Assembly (NCBI GenBank): GCA_019912395.1
Contig: JAIOIH010000042.1
Location: 170,100 to 234,099 of the forward strand
Direction of reading: 5' to 3'
DNA length: 64,000 nucleotides
Origin: Flavobacteriales bacterium
Lineage (GTDB): Bacteria > Bacteroidota > Bacteroidia > Flavobacteriales_F > PHOS-HE28
Shown: positions 43,948 through 52,035 of the stretch, one piece after another
Layout of the letters: each line of letters starts with the position of its first letter
How positions within the stretch are numbered: the stretch's first letter is position 1
Made by a program: the position numbers and the translations under genes
Notes under the pieces: generated by a model
What the model saw: the letters and a program-made list of their open reading frames with translations, nothing else
Told to the model about the DNA's origin: nothing
Database searches by the model: none

Positions 43948-44658
43948 TTAGAGGAGCATGGCGTGCAGTACGCCGGGAGAGCGCAATTGGCCGAATCCTT
44001 CCACGTGCAGCCTGTAGTATGTGATCAGCTCATCGAGAAGTCGCTTCCGGACTTCGGAGGACAAGGATGCCTGCGTTCCGGTCCTTTCCGCATTGAGCAG
44101 GTTGGAGAAGGCTGCGGAACTGGTGATGTCCATGCAGTGGGCATGTTCGGGCTCACCGTGAAAGAACCGGCCTTCGCGCAGGTCGAACCGATCCTCGCCC
44201 GGGAGGGCCGGCTCCGGAAGAAAGCCCAAGTGCCCGGCCAAACGGACCAGCAGCAAAAGTGGTATTTGGCCCAGGTCCTTACCCGTATCGATGGCCTCAA
44301 GTGTCTCCAGCACAAAGTTGAAAAGCGCGGGATCCGGTGATTCTTCGCGCAAGGTCCGATAGAAGACCTCTTGGGCAAAAAGGAGCAACAGCCCGCGGAC
44401 CGGATCGGTCGGGATCCCCACATAGGGCGCGTCAACACGGATCTCGCGTACGGTGTGCATGTCGCGCTCCCGGCTTTCCGTCACCACAAGTTCCAATCGG
44501 TCCAATGGTTGCAGGTGTGCAGGCTTGACCCCTCCGCGATTCCCTGTACGGACCAGGTAGGCCCGTGCGCCGAACGCTCCGGTGTAGGCCTTGAGGATCA
44601 CGGAATGGTCACTGTGCCTGAACGTACGGAGCACGACGGCCCGGGTGGTGTGTAGCAT
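43948..44658 (-). CDS. recO: DNA repair protein RecO
   Basis: The 236-aa protein matches RecO, which helps load RecA at gaps. The N-terminal OB fold is recognised in LHTTRAVVLRTFRHSDHSVILKAYT and YLVRTGNRGG. The C-terminal part is helical and lacks a clear four-cysteine zinc site, as I expect for the Bacteroidota form. It follows porZ by 21 bases on the same strand; recO next to a PorZ gene is a recurrent Bacteroidota arrangement. Confidence 0.88.
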   Translation of the reverse strand: MLHTTRAVVLRTFRHSDHSVILKAYTGAFGARAYLVRTGNRGGVKPAHLQPLDRLELVVTESRERDMHTVREIRVDAPYVGIPTDPVRGLLLLFAQEVFYRTLREESPDPALFNFVLETLEAIDTGKDLGQIPLLLLVRLAGHLGFLPEPALPGEDRFDLREGRFFHGEPEHAHCMDITSSAAFSNLLNAERTGTQASLSSEVRKRLLDELITYYRLHVEGFGQLRSPGVLHAMLL

Positions 44659-44679
44659 CTGGCATGCACTTGGGCGGAC

Positions 44680-47049
44680 CTATCTCACAACAGCCACCTT
44701 GGTGTTGCATTTGCTCGCACCCTCGGGGTCCATGGCCAAGACCAGGTATACTCCGGTGCTGACCCGCTCGCCGTTCATGTCGGTAGCCGGCCAGATGGCC
44801 TGCCCTCCCAGGGAGGTGGTGCGATAGACCAGATTGCCTGCCACATCTGTGATGCGCACATCGCTTCCGCGCACCAGACCCGTGATGGCCACCGGGCCAG
44901 TGTAGGTCTCCCGTACCGGGTTGGGGAACACCGTGGCACATTCGGCCTCCTTGCTTCCCTCGGTGGCATCGCCCCGGAAGCTCACGATCCCCAGATCGGT
45001 TCCGATGAACACCTCGCCCGTGGTGCCGTCTATCGCCAAACAGATGATATTGTTGCTGGGCAAGGGACTATTGTCGGCAGTATAGTGGGCGATCTGCTCG
45101 GTGCCGTCGGCCGATACCAGGAAAAGACCGCTGGTCTGCGTGGCCAACCACTTCCTGTTGGCCCCGTCCACGGCGATCGCGCTCACGGACTCGGTCTCCA
45201 ACAAGATCTGGACGTTGCCGTCCTGTTCGATCAGGATCTGCTGGGCATCGAAATTGCTGTTGGAGAACACCGCGTCCGGGTTGTAGAAAACGGCCACCCC
45301 CTTGCCTGTGCCCACCCATATCTGTTGGTCGTGGTCCTCCGCCACGCAGAACACGTCCATGGACGGCAGTTTACCCTGGCCCTCGAAGGTGTTGAGCGCT
45401 TTGGCCTGATCGTCCCCGGGATCCGAGGGCGTACCGTTATCGGAGAAGACCAGCAAGCCGGAACTACGGGGCCTGACGATCCATTTGTACCCGTTGGTGC
45501 CCACGATGATATCGGAGAGCAGGGTGTTGTTGGCCAAAGCGGTGTTGGCCGAGAACGAATACCAGTTCCCGTTCTTTAATCTAACGCTGATGGGCGCATT
45601 GCAGTGGCTGTTGGTAACCCACAGGTTTCCTTTTTCATCATAGGCCAAACCACCCACCAGAGTGGGAACGGAATTGGAGCCGCTGTTCTGGAATCGTTGC
45701 AACGAACTGTTGTCGGCACCATAAAATCCGGTACCACGGCCATTGCGCATCTCCAGCAGACCATCATCCCAGCTGCCCACGAAGACGTGGTTCCCGTCCT
45801 GGGGGTCGACCTGAACGGGCATTACGTCGTTCAATGCATCGGCAAAGTCATTGCTGCCCGAGGCGAATAGTGGATCATTGGCCATATTTGCCGTTTCCCA
45901 GCGGCCATCCACCAGGTAGTGTACCCCATCCTTCCGGAATTCATCGCCCCAATTCCCCGATGGTCCACCCGTGGTGACGTACAAGGAACCCTTGGCGGAG
46001 GACATTCGGTAGACACTATTGTTGTCGGGCCCGTTAGGCGATGAGCTGGAAAAATCGTTCCACCCCGAGTATTTCACTAGTCCATGGCCGTCAGTAGCTA
46101 CCCAGATGCCACCTTGATCTCGATGAATGGCATCTCGTGGTCTCAGGTCCTCCCCCCCGATGTTCTCAGTATAGAAGACCAGCGTCATGCTGGAATCAAA
46201 CTCGCGCGCCAAATTCCGTCCGGTAACGGTGAGCAACGTGCCATCGTTGGATACGCTTACCCTTCGGTTGAAATCACCTACGGCTGCGGTCATCACCTGC
46301 CAGCTGGAATCAAAATAGTAAATCGTGTCCAGCTCCGATTGTTCCACATCACTGACACGGCGGTTCACGACCAAGTGGCCATTGAAGGAGAGAATGGCGG
46401 AAAAGGCACCAGTAGCCCCTGGCACGTCCAAACGCTGGTGCCAGTTGGTGTATGCTGCCAAGTTCGTTTCCCCCTCCCATGCCGAATACAATCCGGTCTG
46501 GGTGGCGGCATAGATCGAGTCATCGTGGAAAACGATGGCGTTCACCTGCAATTGTGCCGCGTCCGGGCCGATCCGCCAAGTGTCCTTCACCTCCATCCGT
46601 ACCAGGTCCACCACCACGATGCCGAAGCCGCAGCCGAGATAGGCCAGGTCGTTCCGGGTGGTGATGCAATAGATCCCCTTATCGCCAACGATGGGACTCC
46701 GCTTGATGTCGGGCAAATTGATGGTGCTGCCGGTGCGGATCACATCCACGTTGCCGTTCTTGTAGCCCACCACAAGGGCATTGCGTGAGTTGTTCCACCC
46801 CAGGGCTTGGATGTTCACGTCGCTCAATGCGTTCACCTTGGTATAGCGCTCGGTTTCCCCGGATTGCTCGTTGTATTTGAAGATCGCGGTGGTGGTTGCA
46901 CAATAGATATCGGCATTCCCCTGCACCACGGCAATGGTCTTCCGGTACTGGAAGTGGTCGCGCCATTGGCCGATGGCGGGCTGGGCGGAAAGTCCTCCCG
47001 CCCACAAGAGCATGCCCATGGTGAAGGTCAAGGTGGGAAATGGTCGCAT
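44680..47049 (-). CDS. porZ: PorZ-like type IX secretion component
   Basis: The 789-aa exported protein (signal MRPFPTLTFTMGMLLWAGGLSAQ) has repeated beta-propeller segments of the two-component-regulator-propeller type (for example GIYCITTRNDLAYLGCGFGIVVVDL and IWVATDGHGLVKYSGW). It ends with a type IX sorting domain (FPNPVRET, then GNLVYRTTSLGG and STGVYLV). PorZ sits on the cell surface and delivers anionic lipopolysaccharide to the PorU sortase. The start at 47049 begins the signal peptide. recO follows by 21 bases, tRNA-Cys lies upstream. Confidence 0.85.
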   Translation of the reverse strand: MRPFPTLTFTMGMLLWAGGLSAQPAIGQWRDHFQYRKTIAVVQGNADIYCATTTAIFKYNEQSGETERYTKVNALSDVNIQALGWNNSRNALVVGYKNGNVDVIRTGSTINLPDIKRSPIVGDKGIYCITTRNDLAYLGCGFGIVVVDLVRMEVKDTWRIGPDAAQLQVNAIVFHDDSIYAATQTGLYSAWEGETNLAAYTNWHQRLDVPGATGAFSAILSFNGHLVVNRRVSDVEQSELDTIYYFDSSWQVMTAAVGDFNRRVSVSNDGTLLTVTGRNLAREFDSSMTLVFYTENIGGEDLRPRDAIHRDQGGIWVATDGHGLVKYSGWNDFSSSSPNGPDNNSVYRMSSAKGSLYVTTGGPSGNWGDEFRKDGVHYLVDGRWETANMANDPLFASGSNDFADALNDVMPVQVDPQDGNHVFVGSWDDGLLEMRNGRGTGFYGADNSSLQRFQNSGSNSVPTLVGGLAYDEKGNLWVTNSHCNAPISVRLKNGNWYSFSANTALANNTLLSDIIVGTNGYKWIVRPRSSGLLVFSDNGTPSDPGDDQAKALNTFEGQGKLPSMDVFCVAEDHDQQIWVGTGKGVAVFYNPDAVFSNSNFDAQQILIEQDGNVQILLETESVSAIAVDGANRKWLATQTSGLFLVSADGTEQIAHYTADNSPLPSNNIICLAIDGTTGEVFIGTDLGIVSFRGDATEGSKEAECATVFPNPVRETYTGPVAITGLVRGSDVRITDVAGNLVYRTTSLGGQAIWPATDMNGERVSTGVYLVLAMDPEGASKCNTKVAVVR

Positions 47050-47126
47050 GGGGTTCGGTACTACGGGGTTCACAACGCGGAAGCAGGGCGATCGGTATGG
47101 CAAGGGAACGGGCGGACCCAAAGCAG

Positions 47127-47150
47127 GGCGCCCCGAACGTTCGGGGCGCC
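47127..47150. terminator. Terminator-like hairpin after tRNA-Cys
   Basis: A perfect 24-base GC-rich palindrome (arms GGCGCCCCGAAC and its complement) lies eight bases beyond the tRNA 3' end on the minus strand and is followed by CTGCTTTGGG. The T-run is weak. It separates tRNA-Cys from porZ. Confidence 0.65.
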
Positions 47151-47157
47151 TGGGCGG

Positions 47158-47228
47158 AGGTCGCGTGCGGATTCGAACCGCAGTAGCAGCTTTTGCAGAG
47201 CTGTGCCTAACCACTCGGCCACGCGACC
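47158..47228 (-). tRNA. tRNA-Cys, anticodon GCA
   Basis: The 71-nt minus-strand tRNA has acceptor GGTCGCG/CGCGACC, a D-arm with GGCCGAGTGGTTAGGC, anticodon stem CAGCT/AGCTG around loop CTGCAAA (anticodon GCA), and T-arm TGCGG-TTCGAAT-CCGCA. The discriminator base is U (T in DNA), as expected for tRNA-Cys. No CCA is encoded. The promoter box is 48 bases upstream and a hairpin follows. Confidence 0.95.
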
Positions 47229-47275
47229 ACTTGTATTTCGCCTGAAAACGACCGACAAGACCGTTCGCAGGGCCG

Positions 47276-47283
47276 CGAAGATA
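47276..47283 (-). promoter_or_regulatory. Promoter -7 element of tRNA-Cys
   Basis: TATCTTCG on the minus strand matches TAnnTTYG, 48 bases before the tRNA 5' end and just past the folB stop. Confidence 0.5.
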
Positions 47284-47295
47284 ACGGGTTCGGGC

Positions 47296-47646
47296 TTATC
47301 CCTCCACGGTATACACCACCCGGTCCACCGCTCCGGCGATCGGGGGGTGTTCCTTTTCCAGCCGGACCCGCCACAAAAAACCGAGCGGCCACTCCTTTTT
47401 CAGGCTTTCCAGGATCCGCGCCGCCACGTGCTCGATCAATTGGGAACGCTCTGCCATCTGCTCCACCACGATCGCCGTTACACGACTGTAATCGATGGTG
47501 TCCGTCAGCTTGTCGGTGCGTTCGGCACGTGCCATATCGCCCTCCACGGCAACGTCAACCCGGTAGTGCCCGCCGATGCGCCCTTCCTCGCTCAGGCAGC
47601 CGTGGTAGGCATACACCTTGATCCCCTTTACTTCGATCACCCCCAT
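47296..47646 (-). CDS. folB: Dihydroneopterin aldolase
   Basis: The 116-aa protein matches FolB, which splits 7,8-dihydroneopterin in folate synthesis. Seen are IKVYAYHGCLSEEGRIGGHY (catalytic-glutamate region), DTIDYSRV, LIEHVAARI and the conserved lysine region RLEKEHPP. The start MGVIEVKGIKVYA overlaps the end of gltX by ten bases; an ATG three codons earlier is also possible. It is probably read from the gltX transcript. Confidence 0.9.
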   Translation of the reverse strand: MGVIEVKGIKVYAYHGCLSEEGRIGGHYRVDVAVEGDMARAERTDKLTDTIDYSRVTAIVVEQMAERSQLIEHVAARILESLKKEWPLGFLWRVRLEKEHPPIAGAVDRVVYTVEG

Positions 47647-49172
47647 GCCATGCAACGCTCAAGTCCGGCCCGTAGGCGCAGTACCACTTCCTCCTTGCCC
47701 AGCAAAGCACTCACGTCGAACATGCCCGGTCCCTGCATGCGCCCGGCGACGAAGAGCCGGTAGAGCGGCATGACCTGCCCGATCTTCATGCCGTGCTCCT
47801 TCAGCATGGCGTTGAAGGCTTCTTCAAGCGCTGGTGGCCGTAGGGACGGCAGCTCATTGATCTTCGATATGAAGGTGCCCAACGCATCAGCGGCCTCGGG
47901 CTTCCATCGCTTTTTCAGCTCCGCCAATGCCTCTTCGTTGCCTTCCAGCGGTGAGCCCGTGGTGAAAAGCCAGGCTCCTTCCAGCATGTCGTCCGGGAAG
48001 GTGGCGCGTTCCTTCAGCACCACCACGGCCGCCGTCGCCTTTTCCACGGTTGTGGTGATGCCCATGCCTTCAAGGTCCGTGTGCAACTGCTTGCCGAGTT
48101 CCGCGTCGGGCCGCATCCGGAGGTATTGCTGGTTGAACCACTTGGTCTTCTCCGGGTCGAATTTCGCACCGCCCTTGTGGACGCGCTCCAGGTCGAAGAG
48201 CGCGATGAGCTCGTCCATGGACATGATCTCCTGGTCCGTGCCGGGGTTCCAGCCCAGCAGGGCGAGCATGTTCACGAAGGCCTCCGGATAATAGCCCCGC
48301 TCCCGATACCCGCTGCTGCGTTCCCCGCTTGCGGGGTCCTGCCAATCCAGCGGGAACACGGGGAAGCCGAGCCGGTCCCCGTCGCGCTTGCTCAACTTGC
48401 CGTTGCCGTCCGGCTTCAGGATCAATGGAAGATGCGCGAATGCCGGGCGCTCCCATCCGAACGCCTCGTACAGCAACACGTGGAGCGGTGCGCTCGGCAA
48501 CCACTCCTCGCCGCGGATCACGTGGGTGATGCGCATCAGGTGGTCGTCCACGATGTTGGCCAAGTGGTAGGTGGGCATCCCGTCGCTTTTGTACAGGACC
48601 TTGTCGTCGATATTGCTGCTGTGTACGGTGACCCATCCGCGGACCACGTCCTCGAAACGCACTTCCGCATTGCGCGGGACCTTCAGGCGCACCACGTGTT
48701 CATCGCCTCGGGCCAGCCGTTCCTGCGTCTCAGTGGCGCTCAGGGTGAGGCTGTTCTTCATGTGCTCACGCGTAACGGCGTTGTATGCGGGCGCAGCGAC
48801 ACCCGCAGCCTTCAAGCGTTCGCGCATGGCATCGAGTTCCGCCGAAGTGTCGAAGGCGTAATAGGCCTTGTCGTTCTTCACCAGCTCTTCGGCGTACTCC
48901 CGGTAGAGATGCTTGCGATCACTTTGGCGATAGGGGCCATTGGGGCCGCCGTTCCACGGGCCCTCATCGGGTTCCATGCCGCACCAGGTCAGGGCTTCGC
49001 GGATGTAGTCCTCCGCGCCGGGGACGAAACGGGCCTGGTCCGTGTCCTCAATGCGCACCAGGAACGTTCCGCCATGCTTGCGGGCGAAGAGATAATTGTA
49101 CAGGGCGGTGCGAACACCTCCCATGTGCAGGGGCCCCGTGGGGCTTGGGGCAAAGCGGACTCTTACGGACAT
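47637..49172 (-). CDS. gltX: Glutamyl-tRNA synthetase
   Basis: The 511-aa class I synthetase has the HIGH-type motif SPTGPLHMGG at residues 10-19 and the KMSKS-type motif KLSKRDGD near residue 258. It charges tRNA-Glu. Because gatA is present, it may also charge tRNA-Gln; that is inference. TATTTTCG lies 63 bases before the ATG at 49172. folB overlaps its 3' end by ten bases. Confidence 0.96.
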   Translation of the reverse strand: MSVRVRFAPSPTGPLHMGGVRTALYNYLFARKHGGTFLVRIEDTDQARFVPGAEDYIREALTWCGMEPDEGPWNGGPNGPYRQSDRKHLYREYAEELVKNDKAYYAFDTSAELDAMRERLKAAGVAAPAYNAVTREHMKNSLTLSATETQERLARGDEHVVRLKVPRNAEVRFEDVVRGWVTVHSSNIDDKVLYKSDGMPTYHLANIVDDHLMRITHVIRGEEWLPSAPLHVLLYEAFGWERPAFAHLPLILKPDGNGKLSKRDGDRLGFPVFPLDWQDPASGERSSGYRERGYYPEAFVNMLALLGWNPGTDQEIMSMDELIALFDLERVHKGGAKFDPEKTKWFNQQYLRMRPDAELGKQLHTDLEGMGITTTVEKATAAVVVLKERATFPDDMLEGAWLFTTGSPLEGNEEALAELKKRWKPEAADALGTFISKINELPSLRPPALEEAFNAMLKEHGMKIGQVMPLYRLFVAGRMQGPGMFDVSALLGKEEVVLRLRAGLERCMAWG

Positions 49173-49235
49173 GCTACATGGGCCGGTCGATGCGTCGAGC
49201 AGGGAAGCGTTCCTACGACCTCAATGCGGGAGACG

Positions 49236-49243
49236 CGAAAATA
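49236..49243 (-). promoter_or_regulatory. Promoter -7 element of gltX
   Basis: TATTTTCG on the minus strand matches TAnnTTYG, 63 bases before the gltX ATG. Confidence 0.5.
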
Positions 49244-49263
49244 ACGGGTTCCGATCAGTGTGA

Positions 49264-49566
49264 TCACACCTCAACGCCCTTCTCCACGATGCGCTTCCAC
49301 TCGGGGTGCTTGCGCAGATGGGCGGTAACAAAGGAGCACATGGGAACCAGCTTCAGGTTGTTCTCCTCGATGAAGGTGAAGACGCGTTCCACGATCTCCG
49401 CCCCGACACCCTTTCCCGCGAGGGACTTGGGCACTTTGGCGTGGGTGAGGAACATCTTGGTCCCGTTCAGTTCATACTCCACCTTGGCCATCCGACCGTC
49501 CACCTCCATCTCGAATTGGCGTGAACTGGTGTCGTTGACCATGGGAATGCGGCTTAGATCGCTCAT
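49264..49566 (-). CDS. Small GNAT-like N-acetyltransferase (YidJ type)
   Basis: The 100-aa protein matches the short GNAT-like family with VEYELNGTKMFLTHAKVPKS and the acetyl-CoA loop SLAGKGVGAEIVERVFTF. The substrate is unknown. ATG at 49566 is chosen as the first start after the promoter and palindrome region; a second ATG at 49542 would still give the whole domain. A 17-bp palindrome lies 25 bases upstream, in the leader. Confidence 0.85.
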   Translation of the reverse strand: MSDLSRIPMVNDTSSRQFEMEVDGRMAKVEYELNGTKMFLTHAKVPKSLAGKGVGAEIVERVFTFIEENNLKLVPMCSFVTAHLRKHPEWKRIVEKGVEV

Positions 49567-49591
49567 GTCGGTGATGTCTGTAATCCTTGAT

Positions 49592-49608
49592 AACGGACGC
49601 CGTCCGTT
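49592..49608. promoter_or_regulatory. 17-bp palindrome in the leader of the GNAT-like gene
   Basis: AACGGACGCCGTCCGTT has perfect eight-base arms around one base. It lies between the TACCTTTG promoter box and the ATG, so it could be an operator or an mRNA hairpin. Confidence 0.5.
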
Positions 49609-49622
49609 GGAGATTTGGCGTG

Positions 49623-49630
49623 CAAAGGTA
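49623..49630 (-). promoter_or_regulatory. Promoter -7 element of the GNAT-like gene
   Basis: TACCTTTG on the minus strand is an exact TAnnTTTG match, 56 bases before the ATG at 49566. Confidence 0.55.
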
Positions 49631-49858
49631 CGAAGATGCCGAGAGGTGTGGTTCTTTGCTGAAGGCAGTCTGTGCCAGAGGCTGTCATCGAAGCGGGGGT
49701 GACGATCAGGGTATTCGTTCAGCAAGCGACAGCAAACGGCTATGAACGACTACAAACGCAAGATCAACCGAATATGGGGAAAACACCGGTGAATGTTTGC
49801 AGCGGAGTTCAACATCGAACGCTCATTCAACTACTGCAAACACACAAACCCCAATACC

Positions 49859-50227
49859 ATGAGAACGCTGAACAACACTGTACGCCTGATCGGAAATCTC
49901 GGCTTCAACCCGGAAGTGCGCGGGATCGGCAAGGACCGCAAAGTGGCCCGGATGAGCGTGGCCACGAACGAAAGCTACCTCAACGCAGCCGGAGAGCGCA
50001 TCACCAACACCCAATGGCACACCGTGGTGGCATGGGGGCGCATCGCGGAACAGGTGGAGCGGAAGCTGACCAAGGGCACACCCGTCATGCTGGAAGGGCG
50101 CTTGGTCCACCGGAGCTATGATGGAAAGGATGGCGTGAAGCGGCACGTGACGGAGATCGTCCTGAGCGATCTGAAGGTGATCACCTACGCCAAGCGTGAC
50201 GAACAAGAGGCGAAGGTTGCGGCCTGA
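49859..50227 (+). CDS. ssb: Single-stranded DNA-binding protein, short form
   Basis: The 122-aa protein is an OB-fold SSB: MRTLNNTVRLIGNLGFNPEV, MSVATNESYLN, WHTVVAWGRIAEQVERKLTKG and the EGRLVHRSYDGKDGVKRHVTEI segment. It ends DEQEAKVAA and lacks the acidic tail ending in PF that recruits repair proteins. It is therefore probably a secondary SSB or a form with other partners. ATG at 49859 is the family N-terminus; a longer in-frame start would add 22 residues. Confidence 0.9.
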   Translation: MRTLNNTVRLIGNLGFNPEVRGIGKDRKVARMSVATNESYLNAAGERITNTQWHTVVAWGRIAEQVERKLTKGTPVMLEGRLVHRSYDGKDGVKRHVTEIVLSDLKVITYAKRDEQEAKVAA

Positions 50228-50418
50228 ACGCATATTGCCTTGGATGCCGGGGGTGCGGATATGCCGCGCCCCCGCTTGCATTTACAAAGGGCATTTGGCG
50301 AAGCGCGATCCACGGGCCTTGTACCCATGCCATCATTCGGGACGACGGCGTTGATCTTTTCTTGAAGATATCCGCCCTTGATCCAAGAAAAGAGCAGCGG
50401 GCATCAGTATCGGCTCAG

Positions 50419-50426
50419 TAACTTCG
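50419..50426 (+). promoter_or_regulatory. Promoter -7 element of mmsA
   Basis: TAACTTCG matches TAnnTTYG, 22 bases before the ATG at 50449. Confidence 0.5.
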
Positions 50427-50448
50427 GCCTTCATCAACACCGTCCCCC

Positions 50449-51918
50449 ATGCCCACGACCACCTTGAAGTATAGGACCGTCAACTACATCGCCGGAAAGC
50501 CCGGGGCCAATGGCCAGAAGCAATTGGAGGTGCGTTCGCCCCTGGACGGGAGCATCATCAGCAGCGTACCGTTGAGCACCGCCAAGGACCTTGATGGCGC
50601 CGTGAAGGCCGCCGAGGCTGCATTCCCTGCATGGAGCGCGATGCCGATCAAGGAGCGCTCACAGATCTTTTTCAAGTACCGCGAATTGTTGCTGAAGAAC
50701 CGCGAGGAGCTGGCACGTCTGGTGCATGAGGAGAACGGCAAGACGATGGACGAGAGCTATGCCGAGGTGGACAAGAGCGCGGAGCTCACCGAGTTCGCGT
50801 GCAGCCTGCCGCAGCTCATTCAAGGGGAGTTGCTTGAGGTGAGCAAAGGTGTGGAGTGCCGCATCGAGCGGAAACCGCTCGGCGTGGTGGCGAGCATCGC
50901 GCCGTTCAACTTCCCGAACATGGTGCCGCATTGGACCATCCCCAACGCATTGATGCTGGGCAACACGATGATTCTGAAGCCGAGCGAACTGGTACCGATC
51001 AGCGCGGTGCGCATTGCGGAGCTGCTGAAGGAAGCAGGTCTGCCCGATGGCGTCTTCAATGTGGTCAATGGCGATCGCGAGATCGTGGAGGCCATTTGCG
51101 ATCACCCCGGCATCAAGGCCGTGAGCTTCGTTGGCAGCACCAAGGTGGCCAAGATCGTGTACGTGCGTGCTTCCGCTTCGCTGAAGCGTGCGGTCTGCCT
51201 GGGTGGCGCGAAGAACCACTTGATCGTGCTACCGGACGCGCACCTTGAAATGACCGCCAGCAACGTGGTGGCCAGCATGAGCGGCTGTGCGGGCCAGCGG
51301 TGCATGGCGGCCGCACAGATGGTGGGTGTTGGCGGAATCGACCACATCATCGATCGAATGCTTGTGGAAGCGAAGAAGCTCATCCCCGGCGAGAATCTCG
51401 GACCGGTGATCAGCAAGGCTGCGTACGAACGCATCACCGGTTATATCGAGGAAGCCGAGAAGGCCGGTGCGAAGATCCTGCTCGATGGCCGCAACCCTAC
51501 GGTTGAGGGCGGTGCGAAGGACGGCTACTACCTCGGCCCTACGATCATCGACCACGTGACGCTCGACATGCGCATCGCGAAGGAGGAGGTCTTCGGCCCG
51601 GTGATCAGCATTGTCCGCGCAAAGGACCTCGATGCTGCAATCGACATCGAGAATGCGAACCCGTACGGCAACGCGGCCGCGGTCTTCACCCAAAGCGGCG
51701 GACAAGCGCGGCAAGTGATGGAGCGCGCGAGTGCCGGCATGATCGGCGTGAACATCGGTGTGCCCGTGCCCCGCGAGCCCTTCAGCTTCGGCGGCTGGAA
51801 CGACAGCAAGTTCGGCACCTGCGACATCACCGGAAAGAGTTCAATTGAGTTCTGGACACAGTTGAAGAAGACCACGACGAAGTGGAACCCGGAAGGGAAA
51901 GTGAATTGGATGTCGTGA
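50449..51918 (+). CDS. mmsA: CoA-acylating methylmalonate-semialdehyde dehydrogenase
   Basis: The 489-aa ALDH6-family enzyme converts malonate or methylmalonate semialdehyde plus CoA to acetyl-CoA or propionyl-CoA. Seen are ASIAPFNFPNMVPHWTIPNALMLGNTMILKPSE, the catalytic cysteine in GCAGQRCMA, and the C-terminal PFSFGGWNDSKFG typical of MmsA. Family members lack the general-base glutamate: here LGGAKN replaces LGGKN. It is the last chemical step of the pyrimidine catabolic route encoded downstream. TAACTTCG is its promoter candidate. A palindromic repeat separates it from the aminotransferase gene. Confidence 0.93.
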   Translation: MPTTTLKYRTVNYIAGKPGANGQKQLEVRSPLDGSIISSVPLSTAKDLDGAVKAAEAAFPAWSAMPIKERSQIFFKYRELLLKNREELARLVHEENGKTMDESYAEVDKSAELTEFACSLPQLIQGELLEVSKGVECRIERKPLGVVASIAPFNFPNMVPHWTIPNALMLGNTMILKPSELVPISAVRIAELLKEAGLPDGVFNVVNGDREIVEAICDHPGIKAVSFVGSTKVAKIVYVRASASLKRAVCLGGAKNHLIVLPDAHLEMTASNVVASMSGCAGQRCMAAAQMVGVGGIDHIIDRMLVEAKKLIPGENLGPVISKAAYERITGYIEEAEKAGAKILLDGRNPTVEGGAKDGYYLGPTIIDHVTLDMRIAKEEVFGPVISIVRAKDLDAAIDIENANPYGNAAAVFTQSGGQARQVMERASAGMIGVNIGVPVPREPFSFGGWNDSKFGTCDITGKSSIEFWTQLKKTTTKWNPEGKVNWMS

Positions 51919-51920
51919 TT

Positions 51921-52011
51921 GGAACGCAGATGACGCAGATGGTTATGATCTGCGCGGATCTGAAGTTTGGATCTATCTGCGTTCATCTGCCTGACCCGCG
52001 TCATCAGCGTT
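51921..52011. repeat. AACGCAGATGACG-type intergenic inverted repeat
   Basis: The arms GGAACGCAGATGACGCAGAT (51921-51940) and the complementary-like GACCCGCGTCATCAGCGTTC (52002-52011 region) enclose more copies (ATCTGCGCGGATC, ATCTGCGTTCATCTGC). The same family occurs at 59312-59517 and, in part, at 11015. The right edge abuts the promoter box of the aminotransferase gene. Confidence 0.75.
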
Positions 52012-52012
52012 C

Positions 52013-52020
52013 TATCTTCG
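52013..52020 (+). promoter_or_regulatory. Promoter -7 element of the aminotransferase gene
   Basis: TATCTTCG matches TAnnTTYG, 15 bases before the ATG at 52036, at the right edge of an intergenic repeat. Confidence 0.5.
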
Positions 52021-52035
52021 ACTTACGAAAACAAA

